Source: DATHWB01 sp041744795
GTDB taxonomy: Bacteria; Actinomycetota; Acidimicrobiia; Spongiisociales; ZC4RG35
Direction: 5' to 3'
DNA: 22,932 nucleotides
NCBI GenBank assembly: GCA_041744795.1
Contig: JBGTKD010000188.1
Span: 1 to 22,932 of the forward strand
The translations under genes were made by a program, and so were the position numbers. Below, in pieces: positions 1 to 7,628 of this stretch. Under the pieces are notes generated by a model. The model did not search any database. It saw nothing but the letters and a program-made list of their open reading frames with translations, and was not told the origin of the DNA. Every line of letters starts with the position of its first letter. Position 1 is the first letter of the stretch.

Positions 1-536
1 AGGGATTTGCCTGTCGTATGTGTGTTGGGAAAGAGGGCGTCGTGAAGAGATGCCACGCGATCGGCGAACTCGGCATCTAGGGCGACGGTGCCACTTCGAT
101 TCCCCCAACCGGGTCCGTGGTACGAGAGGACTGCCGATGCGTCCTCGGCCACGAATCCGTGGCGAACAGCGAAGGCGGCTGCCAGTTCATTGCGGGCGTC
201 TGGTGCCTGTTCTTCCTCGGATATGTCGACCATGGCTGCCGCAGTCTCGTACAACGACTCAGCCGTGCCACCCCAGTCGGAAGCCACGACGAAAGGCCCC
301 CACCACCAGCCCCGACCCATCTCGTCATCTGTCTCACAGAGCAGCCATCCAACGACCCGGCCGTCGAAGGCCACCGCCGTCTTGGCCAGCCAATTCTCCA
401 CGCCCGTCACGTCCTTCTCGATGGAGGCGGCGTCAAGACCCAGATAACCGATGTGGCGGTCGCCTCGCGCTTGTTCACCGGCGGCGAGAAGCACCATCTC
501 GGCAAGATCCTCTTCGATCGCTTGTCTGAAATTCAT
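1..536 (-). CDS. GNAT-family N-acetyltransferase, C-terminus off the left edge
   Basis: This is an open minus-strand frame with no stop inside the window, so the gene runs off the left edge. The protein begins MNFRQAIEEDLAEMVLLAAG, the usual acidic opening strand and helix of a GNAT fold, and continues through a Trp-rich strand (GWWWGPFVV) and a helix. The segment LHDALFPNTHTTG near the edge is the kind of linker seen in tandem GNAT proteins, so a second GNAT domain probably lies outside the window. GNAT enzymes transfer an acyl group from acyl-CoA to an amine; the substrate here cannot be told. ATG at 536 is chosen because no better in-frame start lies upstream. The Shine-Dalgarno match is weak. 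The gene diverges from the pabB/pabC fusion. Confidence 0.72.
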   Translation of the reverse strand, partial: MNFRQAIEEDLAEMVLLAAGEQARGDRHIGYLGLDAASIEKDVTGVENWLAKTAVAFDGRVVGWLLCETDDEMGRGWWWGPFVVASDWGGTAESLYETAAAMVDISEEEQAPDARNELAAAFAVRHGFVAEDASAVLSYHGPGWGNRSGTVALDAEFADRVASLHDALFPNTHTTGKS

Positions 537-569
537 GGACGTCAGATTGCCACCACACCGCTCACTCCG

Positions 570-589
570 AGCGACATTTAATTGTCGCT
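570..589. promoter_or_regulatory. Inverted repeat between divergent genes
   Basis: AGCGACA at 570-576 and TGTCGCT at 583-589 form perfect 7-bp arms around the AT-rich centre TTTAAT. The repeat sits in the 66-bp gap between the GNAT gene (-) and the aminodeoxychorismate synthase gene (+). Its position and symmetry suggest an operator covering one or both promoters, but no regulator can be named. Confidence 0.4.
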
Positions 590-602
590 ACCTTGAGGGG
601 CG

Positions 603-2396
603 ATGATCGCCCGGTTCGATGATCTGCGGCCACGATCGCGCCGCTCCTTCTCTCTCGCCGGGTTTCGGCGGACCATCGAGGCGCGACAACTAGACGATGT
701 GGTGGATGCAATCAGCGAAGCCGAGCGGGAGGTCCACGCCGGTCGATGGGTCGCCGGCTTTGTCAGCTACGAAGCATCCCCTGCTTTCGACGGAGCGCTA
801 ACGGTCAAGAACACCGAAGGGACGGCATTCTCCGATCTCCCGCTCGCCTGGTTCGGGGTCTTCGAGCGACGCGTCCCCACTCCACCGACGATCCGCCTCG
901 AGACACGGGTGGGCAATTGGACCGCCAGCATCGACCGGGTCGAACACGGACGCGGGGTGGAACGCATCCGCCAGGCCATCGTCGAGGGCGAGACGTACCA
1001 GGTCAACCACACATTCCGAATGACGGCCGACTTCGAAGGCGACGAGGAGTCGTTGTATCTAGACCTGATCGGTGGCCAATCCTGTGGTTATGGATCGTTC
1101 CTCGACACAGGCGACTGGGTCATCGCTTCTGCGTCCCCCGAGCTCTTCTTCGAGTGGCGCCACGGCAAGATCACATCCCGACCGATGAAAGGAACCACTG
1201 CTCGGGGACTCGATCTCGTCGAAGACGAGGCGCGCAGAAATGAGTTGATCCACTCCGAGAAGGAACTCGCCGAGAACCTGATGATCACCGACATGGTGCG
1301 CAACGATCTCGGAAGGATCGCCCGCACAGGCTCCGTCGCAGTTCCGGCCCTGTTCACGGCAGAGAAGTACGACACGGTCTGGCAGATGACTTCCACCGTG
1401 ACCGCCGAGCCGCGGGCAAACACCAGGCTCACGGATGTATTCAGAGCCCTCTTCCCGTGTGCGTCCATAACCGGAGCGCCCAAGGTGGCCACGATGAAGC
1501 TCATCGCCGAGCTCGAATCGAACCCGCGCGGCGTCTACTGCGGGACCGTCGGCTACGGAGGTCCGCGGCCCGGCGGGCCGGAGTGGGCCTTCAACGTGGC
1601 GATCCGCACAGTCGCAATCGATCGCCGAACGGCCACCGCGTTCTATGGGACAGGGGGAGGCGTCACCTACGACTCGACGCCAGGGGGTGAATACCAGGAG
1701 GCGCTGTTGAAGGCCAGGGTCCTGGACAGGCGCGCCACAGACTTCTCTCTGCTGGAGACGATGCTCTGGTCCCCCGCCGTTGGCTACCGGAACCTCACGG
1801 CCCACTTGGAACGCCTCGGCCGCTCCGCCTGGTACTTCGACGTCCCGTTAGATCCCGCAGAAGTGCGCAGCGCACTCGACGCCGCCATCCGCAATCTCGC
1901 GACGAACACGAGAGTGCGTCTACTCCTCGCCCGTGACGGCACGATCTCGACCGAGACCGCTCCCGCCCCACCGCCGATCGCGGAAGTCACGTTGGCAATC
2001 GACACAGTGGGCCTCGATCCACGCGACCCGATGCTGCGCCACAAGACAACGGAACGCTCCGTCTACGACGACGCCGCGTCCCGGCATCCAGAGGCAGACG
2101 ATGTGGTGCTGGTAACCGTTGACGGACTCGTCGCCGACACGACGATCGCCACGCTGTGTGCCGAGATAGATGGAACCTGGATCACGCCCCCTCTCGAAGA
2201 CGGTGCCCTACCTGGGGTTGCACGAGGCGAACTGATAAAGAGCGGACGGCTCAAGGAGCGTTCCACACCCGTTGAGGATCTGTACCGGGCGACACGGCTA
2301 GCCCGAGTGAACAGTCTGCGCGGCTGGGAAGAAGCAGTTCTTGGTGACCCTTCGCCGGCGCATCCGGTGGATCATCCTCTGCGCCGCCGGCGCTGA
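603..2396 (+). CDS. pabB: Fused aminodeoxychorismate synthase component I / 4-amino-4-deoxychorismate lyase
   Basis: The product is a 597-residue two-domain enzyme of p-aminobenzoate, and hence folate, synthesis. The chorismate-binding domain (about residues 105-375) contains PMKGTTARG with Lys196 at the PabB nucleophile position, and SITGAPKVATMK. The C-terminal part (about 375-590) is a class IV PLP fold: RHKTTE with Lys481 as the likely Schiff-base lysine, and TPPLEDGALPGVAR as the usual lyase end motif. The first domain makes aminodeoxychorismate and the second releases pyruvate to give p-aminobenzoate. The glutaminase partner PabA is not in the window. The start is ATG at 603, preceded by GAGGGG at 595-600. 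The end overlaps the convergent homocysteine methyltransferase by 25 bp. Folate supply is relevant to the tetrahydrofolate-dependent genes further right, although this gene lies outside those operons. Confidence 0.92.
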   Translation: MIARFDDLRPRSRRSFSLAGFRRTIEARQLDDVVDAISEAEREVHAGRWVAGFVSYEASPAFDGALTVKNTEGTAFSDLPLAWFGVFERRVPTPPTIRLETRVGNWTASIDRVEHGRGVERIRQAIVEGETYQVNHTFRMTADFEGDEESLYLDLIGGQSCGYGSFLDTGDWVIASASPELFFEWRHGKITSRPMKGTTARGLDLVEDEARRNELIHSEKELAENLMITDMVRNDLGRIARTGSVAVPALFTAEKYDTVWQMTSTVTAEPRANTRLTDVFRALFPCASITGAPKVATMKLIAELESNPRGVYCGTVGYGGPRPGGPEWAFNVAIRTVAIDRRTATAFYGTGGGVTYDSTPGGEYQEALLKARVLDRRATDFSLLETMLWSPAVGYRNLTAHLERLGRSAWYFDVPLDPAEVRSALDAAIRNLATNTRVRLLLARDGTISTETAPAPPPIAEVTLAIDTVGLDPRDPMLRHKTTERSVYDDAASRHPEADDVVLVTVDGLVADTTIATLCAEIDGTWITPPLEDGALPGVARGELIKSGRLKERSTPVEDLYRATRLARVNSLRGWEEAVLGDPSPAHPVDHPLRRRR

Positions 2397-3346
2397 GGCG
2401 CTACGGCGGCGACGGGACGAGCCGCTAGGCGCTCCTCGATCTCAATGCGACTCGGGCGAGCGCCGGAGGTGGACCCGTCGACAGCGGCCCGCACGGCCGC
2501 TATGTGATCCGGCATCGAACCACAGCATGTGCCGATGATCCGCGCCCCGGACCGCACAGCCATGTCGACGAAGTCGGCCATACCTTCGGGACCGATCGGG
2601 TAGACGAGACGATCGGTCTCATAGAGAGGCATCCCACAGTTCGGTTTGGCGATTGCCACAACCGAGGGATCGACCGCGGTCATATCGAAGACGGCCGCCA
2701 CTGCATCGCCCGGTCCGATGCCGCAGTTCGCCCCGATTGCGGCCAGCGTCCGGTCGGAGGCTGCCCACGCCGACACGTCCCCGCCCGAGACTCCCATCAT
2801 CGTCTTGCCGGCAGTGTCGAAACTCAAAGTGGCCGCGGCTGGGACGTCGAACCCGGCTGCCGCCTCGGCAGCAGCAGCCAACTCCTCCAGTGAGGAGAGG
2901 GTTTCGATCCATATGACGTCCACCCCCGCTTCGACGAGTGCATCCATCTGCTCGGCGAAGACCTCAACGGCCTGGTTATGGGTGAGATTCCCCAGCGGAG
3001 CCAACAAGTCGCCTGTCGGGCCTACCGAACCGGCGATGAGCGTCCCCTCCGCGGCACCGGCTTCATGGGCAACGTCCACTGCAGCGTGATTGAGTTCTTG
3101 CACACGATGGGAAGCGCCGTGCAGGGCGAGACGCCTTCCATTCCCGCCGAAAGTGTTCGTGAGGACCAAGTCCGCGCCGACGGCGATGAAGCGGCGGTGT
3201 ACATCGCCCACCAACGCCGGACGCTCAACGTTCAGGAGCTCCGGACATCCACCGCCTTCCAAACCCAGTGAGAAGAGGGTCGTGCCCATCGCCCCGTCAG
3301 CCACCAGCACGCGGTCACCGGCCAACGCTGATTCGAATCGTTTCAT
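2372..3346 (-). CDS. Homocysteine S-methyltransferase family protein (BHMT/MetH N-domain type)
   Basis: The product is a 324-residue Hcy-binding (PF02574) TIM barrel. It opens with VLVADGAMGTTLFSLGL, has the LTNTFGGN strand, and carries the three zinc-ligand cysteines as ANCGIG (Cys208) and GTCCGS (Cys274, Cys275). The family moves a methyl group from a donor such as betaine, S-methylmethionine or methyl-folate to homocysteine, making methionine. The donor here is not shown by the sequence. The methylated-amine genes to the right make a betaine-like donor attractive, but that is inference. The frame extends 29 codons further upstream. ATG at 3346 is preferred because GGAGGA lies just before it and homology begins there. 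The C-terminus (PQRRRRRG) overlaps the convergent pabB/pabC gene. Confidence 0.88.
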   Translation of the reverse strand: MKRFESALAGDRVLVADGAMGTTLFSLGLEGGGCPELLNVERPALVGDVHRRFIAVGADLVLTNTFGGNGRRLALHGASHRVQELNHAAVDVAHEAGAAEGTLIAGSVGPTGDLLAPLGNLTHNQAVEVFAEQMDALVEAGVDVIWIETLSSLEELAAAAEAAAGFDVPAAATLSFDTAGKTMMGVSGGDVSAWAASDRTLAAIGANCGIGPGDAVAAVFDMTAVDPSVVAIAKPNCGMPLYETDRLVYPIGPEGMADFVDMAVRSGARIIGTCCGSMPDHIAAVRAAVDGSTSGARPSRIEIEERLAARPVAAVAPQRRRRRG

Positions 3347-3359
3347 CGCTTCCTCCGAT

Positions 3360-3442
3360 CGTCGGTTGTCATGCCGACGGGTCGCTCCTGGAAACGAAAC
3401 GACCGCCGCAGCGGATCTCTGCTGGGCGGTCATTCGACCGCC
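3360..3442 (-). promoter_or_regulatory. Hairpin-rich 5' leader of the homocysteine methyltransferase gene
   Basis: Read on the minus strand, GGCGGTC-GAAT-GACCGCC (3442-3425) is a perfect 7-bp hairpin. CGTCGG-CATGACAA-CCGACG (3379-3360) is a perfect 6-bp hairpin placed directly before the Shine-Dalgarno at about 3350-3355. GCATGACAA occurs in the second loop and again upstream near 3457-3465. Two hairpins ahead of a methionine-cycle gene could be a cis-regulatory RNA. I could not match them convincingly to the SAH or SAM riboswitch cores I know. Confidence 0.35.
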
Positions 3443-3548
3443 GCTTTAGCTGAATTTGTCATGCGCCCAGCAAGCTGACGATCAAATCGGCGCAGTCATA
3501 ACGGTAACGCGACTAGCGAGGCGTTGTGCGGTTTAGCGTGGCGACGAC

Positions 3549-4787
3549 ATGACTCGTACCGCAGCCCGGGGAGCGTGGCCGCTCTTCGTGGCCCTCTCCC
3601 TTCTCATGGTCGGCAACGGCCTCCAATCGAGCCTCGTCGGCCTGCGGGCAGACATCGAAGGTTTCTCGACAGCCGTCACGGGAATCGTGATGACTGGCTA
3701 TTACGTGGGGTTCCTGGGCGGTGCTGCCCTCGTACCGAGGTTCGTGGGAGCGGTTGGCCACGTGAGGGTCTACTCGGGGCTGGCCTCGCTCGGTTCGATC
3801 GGCCTGCTGGTGTACACGCTGTTCGTCGACCCGGTTCTCTGGTTCGGAGTGCGGATGGTCACCGGGTTCTGTCTGGCCGGCCTCTACATCGTCGCCGAGT
3901 CGTGGCTCAACGGCGTCGTGGCCAACGAGAACAGGGGGCGGGTCCTTTCGATTTACATGGTCATCGTGAGCGGCGGGCTCGCCGCTGGACAACTACTGCT
4001 CAACCTCGCAGATCCAGCGAGCTACGAACTATTCGTCCTCGCATCGGTGCTCGTTTCGATGGCTGTCGTACCCATCGCTCTGGCTCCAAGCAACGCGCCA
4101 GCTGTCCAACCTCCCGAACGGGGACTCCCGTTTCGCGATGTCTTCCGGGTTGTCCCCCTCGGAATGTCGGGTGTGGCGGTCGCGGGAATATCGGGAGGAG
4201 CGCTGTTCGGGATGGGGGCGGTCTGGGCCGCCAACTCCGGGCTGGGGATTGGCCGAATCTCGTCGTTCATGGCTTCCGCGCTGATCGGAGGCGTCGTCTT
4301 CCAATGGCCGATCGGGGCACTGTCGGACCGCGTTTCACGACGCAAGGTCCTGTTGTTGGCGACCTCCGGCGCGGCCGCGGTGGCCGCCCTGCTTTGGATG
4401 ACAGATCCACAGTCACCGGTTGCCATGTTGGGAGCGTTCCTCTTCGGTGGTTTCTCGTTCCCGATGTACTCGCTGGGCGTGAGCCACACCAACGACGCTC
4501 TACCACCGGAGCGACTGGTTGCCGCCAGCGCAGTCCTCATGTTCTCGAACGGGGCTGGCGCCGTTCTCGGTCCGGTGAGCGCCTCCTTAACCATGAGCGC
4601 GTTGGGTGTTGATGGGTTCTGGCTGTTCCACCTGACTCTGCACAGCGCCTTTGCGATGTTCATCGCCTATCGACTGATCGTGCGCAGGTCGATGGATGTG
4701 GACAAGGGCCGCTTCCTGAACGTGCCAACCCGGTCGACGTGGCTGGCCATAGGTCTCGGTCGTAACAACGGCTCTAAGTCGAAGTGA
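3549..4787 (+). CDS. MFS transporter, 12-TM, YcaD-like
   Basis: The product is a 412-residue hydrophobic protein with about 12 membrane segments and two halves split by a polar stretch near residues 178-197. Helix 5 carries AGLYIVAESWLNG and the following loop carries NRGRVLSIYM, a pattern typical of YcaD/CynX-like major facilitator proteins. The loop DRVSRRKV in the second half matches the MFS A-type loop motif. It would sit in the cytoplasmic membrane and move a small solute or drug; the substrate is not evident. The start is ATG at 3549. TAGCGT at 3534-3539 lies nine bases before it and there is no clear Shine-Dalgarno, so the transcript may be nearly leaderless. It diverges from the homocysteine methyltransferase gene. 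Confidence 0.88.
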   Translation: MTRTAARGAWPLFVALSLLMVGNGLQSSLVGLRADIEGFSTAVTGIVMTGYYVGFLGGAALVPRFVGAVGHVRVYSGLASLGSIGLLVYTLFVDPVLWFGVRMVTGFCLAGLYIVAESWLNGVVANENRGRVLSIYMVIVSGGLAAGQLLLNLADPASYELFVLASVLVSMAVVPIALAPSNAPAVQPPERGLPFRDVFRVVPLGMSGVAVAGISGGALFGMGAVWAANSGLGIGRISSFMASALIGGVVFQWPIGALSDRVSRRKVLLLATSGAAAVAALLWMTDPQSPVAMLGAFLFGGFSFPMYSLGVSHTNDALPPERLVAASAVLMFSNGAGAVLGPVSASLTMSALGVDGFWLFHLTLHSAFAMFIAYRLIVRRSMDVDKGRFLNVPTRSTWLAIGLGRNNGSKSK

Positions 4788-4905
4788 ATGGCGGGCGAGC
4801 GATTTGAGCAAGCAAAGCGCGCGCTAATCCGCGCAGGGCGCGGTCGCCCGATCTTCAGGGCAGGTCCACCCGGTAGACCCATCTCCACCGGCGGGTCGCC
4901 CCCCC

Positions 4906-4938
4906 AAAAAGAAGAGTCGCCCCCGAAGGGGCGACTCT
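4906..4938 (-). terminator. Intrinsic terminator of the CHRD-like gene
   Basis: On the minus strand AGAGTCGCCCC, a TTCG tetraloop and GGGGCGACTCT form a perfect 11-bp GC-rich stem (arms 4938-4928 and 4923-4913), followed by TCTTTTT. It lies about 40 bp past the stop at 4980. The T tract is only on the minus-strand side, which assigns it to the minus-strand gene rather than to the MFS gene ending at 4787. Confidence 0.88.
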
Positions 4939-4979
4939 CTACCGGACTCGAAAGCGGAGTACAGCCCGGAACAGGCCGG

Positions 4980-5651
4980 TCAGCTACCGGGACTCGCGCA
5001 CAAGGCGGGGATGGTGACTTCGAGCGGGACATCGGGACTAAGAGCCGATACTCCGGCTTCGAAGTCGTAAACCCCGTTGCTGTTCAGGTCAATACCATGG
5101 GCCACGACCTGCACATCTCCAAGATCCTCCCATATCGCCGAATCGGTCGGAGTGAAGGTCCGGTTGTAACGGAGCATTCCCTTCGAATCGGCTACAGGGA
5201 ACCGATCGACGGCAAGGCCCGAGGCTGGGCTCGTATCACCGACAGTCGTCAGCGACTGCACAACGACCCCATAGCTTGGAATCCCCTCAACCGTGTCGAT
5301 AAGCCCGTTCATCGGACGACCGAGGACACCGTCTGCCGCAATGGTCGGACAAGTCCCGGCAACAAAACCCCCGTCCCCGTCTGCTATGGCGTGTATGTGC
5401 AATGGGTGCACCAGGTCTGGGGCTAGTCCCCACGCCTTGATCTGGACCTTGATTGTTCCGTTGGGTAGAGCTGTCAACTTGACTGTGCCACCCGTAGGGT
5501 TGACGTTGTTATCCGCAATGGCATCAAGTGAGTACTGAAAAGTACGAACTCTTTCTGACTGTGATCCAGTGTGAGCCCCTTCGTGAGCAGCAGCCGGAAG
5601 TGCTAGAAGCATCAGGCTCAATGCTGCGAAAATGGTGATGGTCTTTCTCAT
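4980..5651 (-). CDS. Secreted CHRD-like domain protein
   Basis: The product is a 223-residue exported protein. Residues 1-22 are a signal peptide (MRKT, then a Leu/Ala core, then LPAAA), with cleavage likely before HEGAHTG. The mature part has a beta-rich pattern with TALPNGTIKVQIKAWGL followed by HPLHIHAIADGDGG, the His-x-His turn typical of CHRD (PF07452) domains. A second His lies in VVAHGIDLNSNGVYDF near the C-terminus. CHRD domains occur in secreted bacterial proteins with no settled biochemical role. The start is ATG at 5651 with AAGGGG about six bases before it. A strong terminator follows. The family call rests on the HIH region and overall pattern, so it is only moderately certain. 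Secretion is the firmer statement. Confidence 0.72.
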   Translation of the reverse strand: MRKTITIFAALSLMLLALPAAAHEGAHTGSQSERVRTFQYSLDAIADNNVNPTGGTVKLTALPNGTIKVQIKAWGLAPDLVHPLHIHAIADGDGGFVAGTCPTIAADGVLGRPMNGLIDTVEGIPSYGVVVQSLTTVGDTSPASGLAVDRFPVADSKGMLRYNRTFTPTDSAIWEDLGDVQVVAHGIDLNSNGVYDFEAGVSALSPDVPLEVTIPALCASPGS

Positions 5652-6022
5652 CGTTGTTCCCCTTAAGTGGATAGACGTTCCGCTCCCAACCCCTTCTTAC
5701 CCGGGTCTGGAAGGACGTAAACAAAAAAAAAACCGATCTCACCAGCGAACACGCCGATCCCCGCGGCGAGGACTATCCCCGAACCGAATCCGGCACGGTC
5801 CACGATGGTCACCTGCACTTCTTCGTCGACCCAACCACGCCCGCCATCGGTACAGGAAGTTCCCGGAAGGTCGTGCGGAACGCCGTGGCCCACTGTGTGG
5901 TCATGACAAACACAGCCAACAAAAGCCTGCATTCCTGAGCGGACGAACATTGTTTCGTATCGGGCTTGGGCTGTTCGTCCTGACGGCGGTGTTCGTCACG
6001 AACTCCGAGGACCTCGAGGAGG
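5652..6022. other. 371-bp region without a confident gene
   Basis: This gap lies between the end of the minus-strand methyltransferase operon (stop at 6023) and the CHRD-like gene (start at 5651). It must hold the latter's promoter unless the small frame at 5663-5950 is real and co-transcribed. It contains a run of ten A residues at 5723-5732, unusual in this GC-rich DNA. I saw no convincing terminator hairpin for the upstream operon and no RNA gene. Confidence 0.5.
5663..5950 (-). CDS. Possible small membrane protein (doubtful)
   Basis: This is a 95-codon minus-strand frame I do not recognise. The N-terminal part is Cys/His-rich (GCVCHDHTVGHGVPHD), followed by an acidic stretch and one hydrophobic segment (GIVLAAGIGVFAGEIGFFF) that could cross the membrane. 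Its TAA stop at 5663-5665 abuts the Shine-Dalgarno of the CHRD-like gene, an arrangement common in operons and the main argument for it. Against it are the lack of a Shine-Dalgarno before ATG 5950 and third positions that are rather AT-rich for the window. The T10 run in the Phe codons would also make reading-frame slippage easy. Confidence 0.27.
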   Translation of the reverse strand: MFVRSGMQAFVGCVCHDHTVGHGVPHDLPGTSCTDGGRGWVDEEVQVTIVDRAGFGSGIVLAAGIGVFAGEIGFFFVYVLPDPGKKGLGAERLST

Positions 6023-7546
6023 TCAGCCAACTCCGCCCTCAGACACCCGCCGGCTGACAAAGTCGTCGAGTTCGGAGCGAATTGAGTCGTCTAACGCAGG
6101 TTCCTCGTATTCAGAAAGCGCCTGTTTCCAGATCTTTGCTGCCCGTACCTCGGTTGTGAGCGATCCGGATTCGGTCCAAGATCCGAAGTTCTGCCAGTCG
6201 GAGAGGATCGGCGAGTAGAAGGCATCCTCATACCGGTCGAGGGTGTGTTGGGAACCGAAGAAGTGCCCACCGGGCCCAACCTCAGCGATCGCATCCAACC
6301 CAAGCGTGTCGGCATCGACGCGCAACGGTTTCAGGAACTCGGACATCATCTGGAGCAATTCCACATCGATGATGAACTTCTCGAAAGAGGCAACTAGACC
6401 TCCCTCCATCCAGCCCGCCCCGTGCATGATGAAGTTCCCCCCTCCCAGCACCGCACCCCAAAGCGAGTTCTGTGACTCATAGGCAGCCTGAGCGTCGACG
6501 GCATTGGCGGCATTGGCGTTGGAAGTTCGATACGGCAATCCGTATCGACGAGCCAACTGCCCACCGGCCATGGCGGCCCTGGAGTACTCCGGAGTTCCAA
6601 AGGCCGGAGCACCGGATTTCATGTCGACATTCGAGGTGAATCCGCCGTAGATCATTGGCGCACCAGGGGCCACCATCTGACCGAATGCGATGCCAGCCAA
6701 TGCCTCGGCATTCTGAAGCGCAAGCGCTCCGGCGACAGTGGCGGGAGCCATAGCCCCCGCCAAGGTGAACGGCGTGACCACCACGACCTGACCGTGACGC
6801 AACATCTCGATCATCCCTTCGATCATTGGGCCATCGAGTCGCAAGGGGGACGAGGTATTGATGATCGTATGGATCGATGGCTCACGAACCAGCGTGTCCA
6901 TATCAATGCCTCGGGCTATTCGGATGATCTCTATGGCGTCGAGGATCCGCTGTCGTCCTAGCGAGTAGGCGTGCCAGGACTTGTCGGTGAGAGTCACAAA
7001 CGAAGAGAGCGCATGCAGGTGGCGAACGGACGGGGCGACGTCTTGGGGTTCGACTGGATAACCACCGAAACTGTGGACCGTGTTGAAGTACTGGGTGAGA
7101 CGAACGAAGTTGTCGAAGTCGGCCATCGTTCCTGGCCTACGACCGTTGTCCAGGTCCGACACGTTCGGGGCACTGGCGACGGAGAGAAACACGACATCGC
7201 GACCACCAATACCCACGTTGTGCTCAGGATTGCGAGCATGCAGGGTGAATGCCGAAGGGGCTTTACCCACCCACTCCAAGACAAGGTCTGGATCGAATCT
7301 CACCCTCGGCCCGTCCACATCCGCACCGTGGGCAGCAAGAACCGCCGTGGCCTCGGAATGTAGGAAATCCATCCCCGTTGTGCGAAGGATGTCGAGAGAA
7401 GCCGAGTGAATCAGCTCGACGGCTTCTTCGGAAAGGACCTCGACCGGTGCGTACGAGTTTATGACCCTCTGCCACGGGAGCTGATGCAGCGTGCCTCCCC
7501 CCCGGGACGCTCGTCTAGCGGCCCGGGTCGATCCTTCTCGTGGCAT
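6023..7546 (-). CDS. MttB-family (trimethylamine methyltransferase family) corrinoid methyltransferase, paralogue 1
   Basis: The product has 507 residues, the usual size for the family. Family hallmarks include PVEVLSEEAVELIHSAS, LHARNPEHNVGIGG, SPLRLDGPM, TPFTLAGAMAPAT, APGAPMIYGGF and AGWMEGGL. These TIM-barrel enzymes pass a methyl group from an amine to a corrinoid protein. There is no in-frame TAG, so it is a non-pyrrolysine member like glycine-betaine methyltransferase MtgB; its own substrate is unknown. Where the second paralogue has CASKIADAQAAYES this one has ANAVDAQAAYES, suggesting a different substrate or role. The frame stays open upstream into etfA, but ATG 7546 has GAGGAGAGGG before it and homology starts there. 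It is the last gene of the dehydrogenase-ETF operon. No corrinoid-protein gene lies beside it. Confidence 0.9.
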   Translation of the reverse strand: MPREGSTRAARRASRGGGTLHQLPWQRVINSYAPVEVLSEEAVELIHSASLDILRTTGMDFLHSEATAVLAAHGADVDGPRVRFDPDLVLEWVGKAPSAFTLHARNPEHNVGIGGRDVVFLSVASAPNVSDLDNGRRPGTMADFDNFVRLTQYFNTVHSFGGYPVEPQDVAPSVRHLHALSSFVTLTDKSWHAYSLGRQRILDAIEIIRIARGIDMDTLVREPSIHTIINTSSPLRLDGPMIEGMIEMLRHGQVVVVTPFTLAGAMAPATVAGALALQNAEALAGIAFGQMVAPGAPMIYGGFTSNVDMKSGAPAFGTPEYSRAAMAGGQLARRYGLPYRTSNANAANAVDAQAAYESQNSLWGAVLGGGNFIMHGAGWMEGGLVASFEKFIIDVELLQMMSEFLKPLRVDADTLGLDAIAEVGPGGHFFGSQHTLDRYEDAFYSPILSDWQNFGSWTESGSLTTEVRAAKIWKQALSEYEEPALDDSIRSELDDFVSRRVSEGGVG

Positions 7547-7596
7547 CCGACCCTCTCCTCGCTGGGCGCGGAGTGTACGGATCGGATGGGGCCGGG

Positions 7597-7614
7597 GAAG
7601 GCTTAGCAGCCTTC
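7597..7614 (-). promoter_or_regulatory. Intercistronic hairpin between etfA and the MttB-like gene
   Basis: GAAGGCT and AGCCTTC form a perfect 7-bp stem with a 4-nt loop in the 82-bp gap after the etfA stop. No T tract follows on the minus strand, so it is not a standard terminator. An mRNA processing or stability element that sets the MttB-like level separately from ETF would fit. Confidence 0.35.
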
Positions 7615-7628
7615 GGCGCGTCCCTACA

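Noticed and set aside
20..581. Plus-strand frames at the left edge
   Set aside because: They are rich in Arg, Pro and Ser with no recognisable pattern, and lie opposite the minus-strand GNAT frame, which has a clear protein-like composition.
3347..3420. SAH riboswitch, suggested by an AGGAGCG-like stretch on the minus strand
   Set aside because: The bases after it and the pairing do not follow the SAH core as I know it.
4836..4849. Hairpin GGGCG-CGGT-CGCCC after the MFS gene as a terminator
   Set aside because: The stem has only five pairs and no T tract follows; kept as chance structure.
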